Assembly: GCA_028820325.1 (NCBI GenBank)
Contig: JAPPJO010000088.1
Span: forward strand, 1-64,000
DNA from: Gammaproteobacteria bacterium
GTDB lineage: Bacteria > Gemmatimonadota > Gemmatimonadetes > Longimicrobiales > Gaopeijiaceae
DNA: 64,000 nucleotides
Reading direction: 5' to 3'
Shown here in pieces: positions 1-6,509 of the stretch. A program made the position numbers and the translations under genes. Under the pieces are notes generated by a model that worked only from the letters and a program-made list of their open reading frames with translations, was not told the origin of the DNA and did not search any database. Position 1 is the stretch's first letter, and each line of letters begins with the position of its first letter.

Positions 1-1160
1 ACGTCAATCACCTCAATCAGATGTGAATCCGCTCGACACTGCCCGTCCGGCGAGAGCGAGATGTACTCGGCGATGCCGTCGCCCGGCGTCAGCTCGACCG
101 GGTCGCGTGTGCTCCCGTCCGCCGCGACCGCGTAGTACCGGCGCCACCCGTCGGGCTCGGCCTGGAAGATGATGTGGTCGCCGGCCCAGATGACCTCGCG
201 CACCTCGCGGTAGATGCTGTCGCCCGGCGGGCTGTGCCACACTTCCACCGCCTCGCCCGTGCGTGCGTCGCCGACCCAGATGGAGAAGTCGTAGCCGCCG
301 GCGAACCAGGCTTCGGTCATTCCGGCGGGCCACGCGTCCTCGGTTCCGCCCTCCTCGGGGGCGCCGCCCCGCTCCGCCCGCGCGCCGAAGGGCAGCCCGG
401 GCCTGCGGATGAAGGCGACCCTCGCCCCGTCCGACGACCAGGTGGGGCTGGTGTCGCGGTCGACGGCAGGGCCCAGGTATGTGATTCCGGGACGCTCGGT
501 GTCGTACACGCCGACGAAGCTGTGATCCTCGCGGTCGCTCACGAAGGCCAGGCGACGCGAGTCCGGCGACCACACCGGATCGCCCTGGCTGCCGAACACG
601 CTGAAGAGCGGCCGCTCCGGGTCGCCGGCCGCGACCCCGGGGTTGACCGGCGCCCGGTAGATGTCGCCATCGCTCTCCCATGCGATCCACTCGCCGTCGG
701 GAGAGAGCGCCACGTTCCAGGCCTCCGCCACCCGCCAGGGCTCGCCGCCCCCGGTGCTCACGGCCCAAGCGGCCCGTTCGGCGCCCCGGGGATCGCTCGC
801 CGGGTTGGCGATCCACCCCTGCCTGTTGGGGGTGTGCCCGCGCAGGAAGACCAGCGTGGAGCCGTCGTCCGAGATGCGCAGGTTGGACAGGTCGCGCCCG
901 TCATCGTCCTCGAAGCGCGTCAGCCGCACCGGGGCGAAGCCGGGCGCCTCTGCCGTGTACACGTTGCGCTTCCCCTCCTCGTACTCGATCCAGGCGATGC
1001 GGTCGGCCGCCCGGGCCGACACCAGCTGCACCGGATAACCGGGGCTGAGCACGTCCTCGATGGAAAAGCGCTGCGCGTGGGCGGGCACGGCGGCAAGCGC
1101 GGCGAGGGCTGGGGAAGCAAGCAGGGCGAGAGCCGGGAGCGGCAGGCGAGCGCGCGTCAT
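1..1160 (-). CDS. S9-type prolyl oligopeptidase, N-terminal propeller part (runs off the window)
   Basis: The reading frame is open from the ATG at 1160 to the window edge (at least 386 codons), so the C-terminal hydrolase domain is not visible. The start is preceded by GGAGG. Residues 1-29 form a signal peptide ending in AHAQ, so the protein is exported. The rest consists of repeated WD40-like/PD40 blades, for example SPDGEWIAWES and SPDSRRLAFVSD, as in the beta-propeller of S9 (DPP-IV/acylaminoacyl) peptidases. An exported TolB-like propeller without a protease domain is the alternative and cannot be excluded here. It is divergent from the M28 peptidase at 1411, and two further S9 enzymes lie nearby, which favours the peptidase reading. 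Confidence 0.8.
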   Translation of the reverse strand, partial: MTRARLPLPALALLASPALAALAAVPAHAQRFSIEDVLSPGYPVQLVSARAADRIAWIEYEEGKRNVYTAEAPGFAPVRLTRFEDDDGRDLSNLRISDDGSTLVFLRGHTPNRQGWIANPASDPRGAERAAWAVSTGGGEPWRVAEAWNVALSPDGEWIAWESDGDIYRAPVNPGVAAGDPERPLFSVFGSQGDPVWSPDSRRLAFVSDREDHSFVGVYDTERPGITYLGPAVDRDTSPTWSSDGARVAFIRRPGLPFGARAERGGAPEEGGTEDAWPAGMTEAWFAGGYDFSIWVGDARTGEAVEVWHSPPGDSIYREVREVIWAGDHIIFQAEPDGWRRYYAVAADGSTRDPVELTPGDGIAEYISLSPDGQCRADSHLIEVID

Positions 1161-1410
1161 GATTCGCCTCCGGAGAGATGGGCGAGAAGCGGAACCGTGG
1201 AATGTCAGCATGACACCACGCCAACCATCCGGCAACGTGCTTGACGCGCATCACGGCACCCGGACCAACGGACCCATCGCACCGGTCGCTCGGCTGGCAT
1301 CAGTGGTCCGCAGTCCAGTCGCCATCGCCGCGCCCCGCTGGCGCTCCCCTACCCGTTGGCCCATCCTGACGGCTTGGAACCGGCATGCACGCAAGCGAAG
1401 GAACCATCCC

Positions 1411-2967
1411 ATGACCATCAAGCGCACCATTCTCGCCGCAGCGGTCCTCTCCCTCGCGGCGCCGCTGCCCGCCCAGACCTTCCCGACCGACGACCCCGTC
1501 ATCCAGGCGATGTGGGAAGAGGGCATGGGCCCGCAAAGCCAGGCCTTCGACCTCGCGCAGGCGCTGCTCGACTCCATCGGCCCCCGGCTGATGGGCTCTC
1601 CGGCCTACTCGCGGTCCGCGGACTGGCTGATCTCCAACTACGAGCGCTGGGGCATCGAGGCGGAGCGACAGGAGTACGGCACCTGGATCGGATGGGAGCG
1701 CGGCTTTACCCACATCGACATGGTGGAGCCCCGCAGACGGACGCTCGAGGGCACGCTGCTCGCCTGGAGCCCCGGCACCGACGGGCCCGTGGAGGGCGAG
1801 GTGGTCGCGCTGCCCGACTTCGCCGACGCTGCCGAGCTGAACGCCTGGCTGCCGTCTGCCGAGGGCAAGTTCGTCGCCGTCTCCTTCGCCGAACCCACCT
1901 GCCGCGAGGACCAGTCGTGGCTTGACCACGCCACCCCGGAGTCCTTCCAGCGCATGACCGAAGCCCGGGAAGCGGCGATGGCGGAATGGCAGGCCAGCTA
2001 TCAACTCACGTTCATCCCCAACGCAGGCCCTCAGAGGCTGGAGAGCGCCGGCGCCCTCGGGCTGATCACCGGCAACTGGTCCCGGGGCTGGGGCGTGGAC
2101 AAGATCTTCGCCTCCGCCACTCGCGAGATCCCCTCGCTTCATCTGGCGTGCGAGGACTACTCCCTGCTCCACAGGCTCGCGTCGCGGGACCAGGGCCCGC
2201 GCATCCGCCTGGACGCGGAGGCCGAATTCCTGGGCGACGTGCCCGCGTTCAACGTGGTGGCCACCATCCCCGGCACCGAGCTGCCCGACGAGTACGTGCT
2301 GCTGAGCGCGCACCTGGACTCATGGGACGGCGCGTCGGGAGCAACCGACAACGGCACCGGCACCATCATGATGCACGAGGCCATGCGCATCCTGAAGGAG
2401 ACCTATCCCAACCCGCGGCGCACCATCATGGTGGGGCACTGGGGCGGCGAGGAGCAGGGGCTGATCGGCTCCAACGCATTCTCGGTCGACAACCCCGAGG
2501 TGGTGGACGGGCTTCAGGCCTCGTTCAATCAGGACAATGGCACCTGGCGCATCGACTTCATCCGCATGCAGGGCTTCCTGGGCGCCGGCGAGCACTTCGC
2601 CCGCTGGTTCGAGCGCATCCCCCCGGAGATCACCGGCCATATCGAGCTGGATGTCCCGGGGGTGCCGGAGACCGGGGGCTCGGACCACATGTCCTTCATC
2701 TGCAAGCCCGCGCCCGGGTTCCGGCTCCAGTCCAACTATCCCGACTATCGCCAGTACACCTGGCACACCAACCGCGACACCTTCGACAAGATCGTCTTTG
2801 ACGATCTGCGCAACAACGCGACCCTGGCCGCCATGCTGACCTACATGGCGTCGGAGGACCCGGAGCGCATGGATGTGACCCAGCGGGTGCTTCCGGTGAA
2901 CCCGAACAACGGCAGGCGCGGGGCGTGGCCGCAGTGCCGGGTGCCGCGGAGGAGCTTCGCGAGGTAG
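1411..2967 (+). CDS. Exported M28 family zinc aminopeptidase
   Basis: The protein has 518 residues. The chosen ATG gives a clean signal peptide (about residues 1-22, ending in LPAQ); the open frame extends upstream but that part is not signal-like. The M28 co-catalytic zinc motif set is complete: H301 and D303 in AHLDSWDG, bridging D313 in GATDNGTG, the E347-E348 pair in HWGGEEQG, an Asp in NQDNGTWRID and a His in GGSDHMSF. It should cleave N-terminal residues or dipeptides from peptides outside the cytoplasm. A PA-like insert may lie at about residues 110-270. The last 15 residues are Arg-rich and look unstructured. It is divergently transcribed from the S9 gene ending at 1160. Confidence 0.9.
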   Translation: MTIKRTILAAAVLSLAAPLPAQTFPTDDPVIQAMWEEGMGPQSQAFDLAQALLDSIGPRLMGSPAYSRSADWLISNYERWGIEAERQEYGTWIGWERGFTHIDMVEPRRRTLEGTLLAWSPGTDGPVEGEVVALPDFADAAELNAWLPSAEGKFVAVSFAEPTCREDQSWLDHATPESFQRMTEAREAAMAEWQASYQLTFIPNAGPQRLESAGALGLITGNWSRGWGVDKIFASATREIPSLHLACEDYSLLHRLASRDQGPRIRLDAEAEFLGDVPAFNVVATIPGTELPDEYVLLSAHLDSWDGASGATDNGTGTIMMHEAMRILKETYPNPRRTIMVGHWGGEEQGLIGSNAFSVDNPEVVDGLQASFNQDNGTWRIDFIRMQGFLGAGEHFARWFERIPPEITGHIELDVPGVPETGGSDHMSFICKPAPGFRLQSNYPDYRQYTWHTNRDTFDKIVFDDLRNNATLAAMLTYMASEDPERMDVTQRVLPVNPNNGRRGAWPQCRVPRRSFAR

Positions 2968-3067
2968 GCGGGGCCGCGGTCACGGGCGCGATGCGGCGGC
3001 CCGTAGGCGCAGGAAGGACCGCGTGATCCCGGGCACCGGATCTGGATCGGGCGGGTAGGAAGCAGTC

Positions 3068-3727
3068 ATGAGGACCCCGCACCGCACCCGCATCCGCATC
3101 GCCATCCCGGCGCTGTTCCTCCTGGCCGCTGGCGCGGCGCTCGGGGCTCTGAACGCGGAAGACACCCACCCACGCCTGCACGACCCCGGGAACGCCCGCT
3201 CCCAGCCGAGCCTCGCAGTGGGCGGCACCACGGCGCGGGATACGATCCCCATCCAGTCCCTCCTCCTCTGGGGCGGCGTCAACGCCGACCGCGTGCCCTT
3301 CCTGGAGCCCGTCTTCGTGATCGCCGCTCCGCCCTCACTCCCGAACGCGACCGGTGACTACCGGGTTGCCGGTCGGGCCGGCGATGGAAGCGTGCTCTTC
3401 TCTCTCGACTTCGAGATGCCGGTCATCGCCGATGGCGACGGCAGCTCGAGCTTCCTTTTCATGCTTCCGGTGCAACCGGGTTGGGAGGGCCGCCTGGCCA
3501 GCGTCACGCTCACCGGACCGGGCGGATCGGCCACGCTGGACGAGGACAGCCGCCGTCCGATGGCGATCCTGCGCGACCCCGGCACCCGTCGCATTCGGGC
3601 CATCCTGCGCGACCTTCCGCCGAGCATCGAGACGCAGGCCGACGCGGACGAGGCGGTGGATCGGGATCCCGGCACCGAGGTGCTCTTCAGTCGCGGGATT
3701 CCGGGTCCGGGAGCCTGGCGACGCTGA
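3068..3727 (+). CDS. Exported hypothetical protein
   Basis: The protein has 219 residues with a hydrophobic N-terminal segment (about residues 10-28, LFLLAAGAALGAL) that looks like a signal peptide or anchor. The start is preceded by AGGA at suitable spacing. The body is acidic with alternating hydrophobic residues, suggesting a beta-sandwich (DGSVLFSLDFEMPVIADGDG, then SVTLTGPGG). I do not recognise a catalytic motif. The segment resembles C-terminal accessory domains of secreted metalloproteases, but that is an impression only. It follows the M28 gene by 100 bases on the same strand and may be cotranscribed with it. Confidence 0.6.
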   Translation: MRTPHRTRIRIAIPALFLLAAGAALGALNAEDTHPRLHDPGNARSQPSLAVGGTTARDTIPIQSLLLWGGVNADRVPFLEPVFVIAAPPSLPNATGDYRVAGRAGDGSVLFSLDFEMPVIADGDGSSSFLFMLPVQPGWEGRLASVTLTGPGGSATLDEDSRRPMAILRDPGTRRIRAILRDLPPSIETQADADEAVDRDPGTEVLFSRGIPGPGAWRR

Positions 3728-3744
3728 CGGCCATCGGCCGGTGC

Positions 3745-3780
3745 TTGCAGATTGATGTCTGTGACACTAAAATGCTGTCA
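3745..3780 (+). promoter_or_regulatory. Leaderless promoter and inverted-repeat operator of the toxin-antitoxin pair
   Basis: A -35-like TTGCAG (3745-3750) and a -10 TAAAAT (3768-3773, 5 of 6 consensus) are 17 bases apart. The antitoxin ATG begins at 3780, six bases past the -10, so the predicted start of transcription coincides with the A of the ATG. No Shine-Dalgarno sequence is present. The perfect inverted repeat TGACA-N9-TGTCA (3762-3766 and 3776-3780) brackets the -10. This is where an autorepressing ribbon-helix-helix antitoxin would be expected to bind. Motifs are read directly; function is inferred. Confidence 0.55.
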
Positions 3781-4016
3781 TGAGCGTTCAGATCACCATC
3801 CGAGGCGTGCCCGAGGACGTGCGCGACAAGATCGCCGCGCGCGCTGCCGCGAAAGGCCAGTCCATGCAGGAGTACCTGCGTGGCGAACTGGTGCGGCTGG
3901 CGGCCAAGCCTTCGATCGAGGAGTGGCTCAGGGACGTCCGCGCCCACAAGCGCGCGATGAAGAACAGCGTGACCACCGAGGAGATTCTGCGCGCGCGGGA
4001 CGCCGATCGGAAGTGA
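3780..4016 (+). CDS. FitA/VapB-like antitoxin
   Basis: This is a 78-residue protein with an N-terminal ribbon-helix-helix of the FitA type (SVQITIRGVPEDVRDKIAARA, then a second helix around SMQEYLRGELVRLA). The C-terminal tail (about residues 45-78), rich in Lys and Arg, would wrap and inhibit the toxin. Its stop codon overlaps the start of the PIN-domain toxin in the motif GTGA (4013-4016), the usual antitoxin-first arrangement. The protein probably represses its own promoter through the inverted repeat at 3762-3780. Confidence 0.88.
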   Translation: MSVQITIRGVPEDVRDKIAARAAAKGQSMQEYLRGELVRLAAKPSIEEWLRDVRAHKRAMKNSVTTEEILRARDADRK

Positions 4017-4480
4017 CGGTCGTCGTCGATGGGTCGGTGCTCGCGGCGGCCGTCGCGCACCTGGGACCGGATGGAACCTGGTCCGAGGCCGCGATCGCGG
4101 AGGCGTGCGGGAAGGGTTCGATGGCGGCTCCCCAGATGGTTCCGGCCGAGGCAAGCAACGCGCTTCGCCGCATGGAGTTGACCGGGCATCTTCCGAGTTT
4201 TGAAGCGGCTCTCGCGCGCCGCGACCTGCTCACGCTCGAGATCGAGTTCTACCCGTTCGCCCCGTTGGCAGACCGCATATGGGAATTGCGCCACAACATC
4301 ACCATCTACGACGCGTGGTACGTAGCGCTCGCCGAGGCCCTTTCCTGCCCGCTGCTCACCCTCGACCGCCGCCTCGCCCGCGCTCCCGGCCCGACCTGCG
4401 AGATCATCACCCCACCCGACCTCCGCATCATACGCGAGCCCGCCATAGCCTCGGGCTGGACGCCGTTCTCGTCCGGTTAG
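4013..4480 (+). CDS. VapC/FitB-like PIN-domain ribonuclease toxin
   Basis: The protein has 155 residues from a GTG start that overlaps the antitoxin stop by four bases. The acidic PIN-domain residues are all in place: D6 in VVVDGS, E46 in PAEASNALRR, D100 in IYDAWYVALAEAL and D118 in LLTLDRRLA. Members cleave tRNA, rRNA or mRNA with Mg2+ when the antitoxin is degraded. The stop codon TAG (4478-4480) overlaps the TAA of the convergent amine oxidase (4477-4479), so the two genes share four bases at their 3' ends. The active site looks intact, so the toxin is probably functional. Confidence 0.9.
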   Translation: MTVVVDGSVLAAAVAHLGPDGTWSEAAIAEACGKGSMAAPQMVPAEASNALRRMELTGHLPSFEAALARRDLLTLEIEFYPFAPLADRIWELRHNITIYDAWYVALAEALSCPLLTLDRRLARAPGPTCEIITPPDLRIIREPAIASGWTPFSSG

Positions 4481-5898
4481 ACGTCTCCCTCGCCACCGCG
4501 CGCGGGGAGCGCAGCGAGCTGGCGGGCTGCGCGAATGCCCGAGAGAAACGCGCCGTGCACGGTCGATGGGAATTCCACGTGTGTCGCCTCACCGGCAAAG
4601 AACAGCTTGCCGCCGATGGGCTCGCCCAGTGCGGCGTATCGCTGATACGAGGATCCGGCCGCGACGTACGAGTAGGACCCCTGGGCCCACGGATCCGAGC
4701 GCCAACGTGTGATGAGGGCATCCACGGGCGGCGGGATGACGCCATACATGCTCGCGAGCGCCGCAACCGCCTGCGCGATGACTTCCTGGTCTGAAAGCCC
4801 CTCGATCCGAGCGCCGTAGGCCCCGGCGTTGAACATCATCAGAATCGGATGCCCCGTGTAAGGATACAGGTTGAGGGTCTCGGCCCACTGCCCTCTCCGG
4901 GCACCGACGTAACCGATGAGTTCCACGTCGCTGTCCCAGAACACGTCTTCAAACAGCAGGCACGTCTTGTTGAGCACGCCCATTTCCAGGCCATCGATCG
5001 CGTCGCGCTTCCGTAGCGGCAACGCGGGCAGGAACGATATGAGGTCCTGCTTCAGCACTCCGAGCGGAACCGTCACCACGACTCGGGTGGCCTCGAAGGT
5101 CGCACCGGCGGCCGTCGTCAGGATGATGTCCGTCCCCGCGTAGTCGATCTCCGTCACGGCTTCCCGGAACCGGATGTCCAGGCCATCCGCCAGAATGTCG
5201 GCGACCTGTCCGTATCCGCCCGGAAACACCGCGTCGTGGCCGCCATACTCATCTCCGCCCTGGATGCTCTCCAGCGAGAGGTTCCGCAGGTCGGCGGCGT
5301 GCTCGTGCTCGACGATGGTGTTCAACAGATAGTCCAGGTAGCGCCGGTCAGGGGCCGTCAGCGGCTCGATCTCGAGCAGCTGTTCGTAGACGGACTGGAG
5401 GTTGGTGCCGGGCTGGCCCTCCGCCAGCCGCCAGAACCGGCGCAGCGCCCGCCCGGTGGATGGTGACGGCCTCTCGGCATTGTGGAAGCGCACCACGTCG
5501 TTGTCGTAGTCGGTGGGGTGCGTCCCGATGCCGTTTTCCCTGGCGATGGCGGTGATGGGGTTTCCGTCTACGCCGTGGATCCAGGATGCCCCGAGATCGA
5601 CGGAAATGTTGCCGCCAATGGCGTCCGTCCAGAGGCGCCCGCCGATTCGGTCACGCGCTTCCAGAATCGCAACGTCTGCGAATCCGAACTCACGGAGTTC
5701 GGCGGCAGCCGCCAGGCCGGCCATGCCTGCGCCGATGATGAGGACTCTCTCGTCGCGCCGCGAAGAATCAGCGGCGGTGGCGCCGCGGTGCGAAGGAACA
5801 CCACGCAGTTTCGCCAGTGAGGACGCGCCGGGCGCGAGTCCGGTCGCGGCGAGTGCGCCTTTGAGGAAGGTGCGGCGAGTCAGCCTCCGCCCTGTCAC
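4477..5898 (-). CDS. Flavin-dependent amine oxidase, Tat-exported
   Basis: The protein has 473 residues from a GTG at 5898 that overlaps the upstream lipoprotein stop (GTGA). The N-terminus carries a twin-arginine motif, RRTFLKG (R8-R9), followed by a hydrophobic stretch, indicating export as a folded flavoprotein. The FAD-binding Rossmann motif GAGMAG is at residues 56-61 with the ribose-binding E80 (ILEARDRIGGR). The C-terminal FAD signature LFFAGEATH...TVHGAFLSGIRAA is present. The family oxidatively deaminates amines or polyamines; the substrate cannot be read from sequence. An open frame continues upstream of the GTG, but the Tat signal fixes the start. Confidence 0.9.
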   Translation of the reverse strand: MTGRRLTRRTFLKGALAATGLAPGASSLAKLRGVPSHRGATAADSSRRDERVLIIGAGMAGLAAAAELREFGFADVAILEARDRIGGRLWTDAIGGNISVDLGASWIHGVDGNPITAIARENGIGTHPTDYDNDVVRFHNAERPSPSTGRALRRFWRLAEGQPGTNLQSVYEQLLEIEPLTAPDRRYLDYLLNTIVEHEHAADLRNLSLESIQGGDEYGGHDAVFPGGYGQVADILADGLDIRFREAVTEIDYAGTDIILTTAAGATFEATRVVVTVPLGVLKQDLISFLPALPLRKRDAIDGLEMGVLNKTCLLFEDVFWDSDVELIGYVGARRGQWAETLNLYPYTGHPILMMFNAGAYGARIEGLSDQEVIAQAVAALASMYGVIPPPVDALITRWRSDPWAQGSYSYVAAGSSYQRYAALGEPIGGKLFFAGEATHVEFPSTVHGAFLSGIRAARQLAALPARGGEGDV

Positions 5899-6425
5899 GG
5901 AGCCCCGTCCTCCGCGCCTGCCCGCGGGACGGGCGCGGAGGTGTGGCCGCTCAGGATGCGCCACCCGTCGGCCTCGTGGACCCAGACCGTCGTCATCGCC
6001 CCGCCGTACGTGAACGCGAACCCGTCTTCGCCCTCGAGCGTGCTCTCGAACAGAGACCGGACGAGCGCGACACCCGGCGCCAGCGCCTCGATGTCGGTGC
6101 TCGAGTACTCCGTGGTGACCCGCATTCCCGGGCCGAGACCCTCGAGCGCGGCGCGCACGTCGGCCGCCGACTCGTAGCGCAGCGCCCCGCTCTCATAGAA
6201 CCGAAACGCGGGGGACTCGGAGTAGAAGCCGGCGACCACCGTCGGGTCCGGGCTCGAGCCGAGTTCGCGAAACGCATCGAGCGCATTCGACACGCTGTCG
6301 CGGACCGCGGCGGCGTGAGCCTCCGACAGTCCGGCGGGGTCCGGGTCGGGCCGGCAGCCGGAAGTCGCGCAGAGGGCGAGACACGCGGCCGCCAGCAGCT
6401 GTCGGCGAAGGGAAGCTGATCTCAT
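5895..6425 (-). CDS. SnoaL/NTF2-like (DUF4440-type) lipoprotein
   Basis: The 176-residue protein has a signal peptide and lipobox (LCATSGC, Cys at about 24), so it should be lipid-anchored. The body fits an NTF2-like cone fold: an N-terminal helix with SNALDAFRELGS, then strands ending in TTVWVHEADGWRILSGHTS, the common ending of DUF4440 proteins. Such proteins bind small ligands or act as simple isomerases or hydrolases; no catalytic assignment is possible. GGAGGG lies about nine bases before the ATG. The four-base overlap with the amine oxidase gene suggests translational coupling. Confidence 0.82.
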   Translation of the reverse strand: MRSASLRRQLLAAACLALCATSGCRPDPDPAGLSEAHAAAVRDSVSNALDAFRELGSSPDPTVVAGFYSESPAFRFYESGALRYESAADVRAALEGLGPGMRVTTEYSSTDIEALAPGVALVRSLFESTLEGEDGFAFTYGGAMTTVWVHEADGWRILSGHTSAPVPRAGAEDGAP

Positions 6426-6509
6426 GCTCCGTAACCCTCCAACGCGGTTGCTCCGCGGCGGCGCTCGGTCGGCATCGCAGGTGCGTCCGGTCGTGCTCGG
6501 ATCCCCCGC

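Noticed and set aside
1161..1410. Possible small gene between the divergent peptidase genes
   Set aside because: Open frames here lack ribosome sites and read as extensions or shadows; the segment more likely holds the two divergent promoters.
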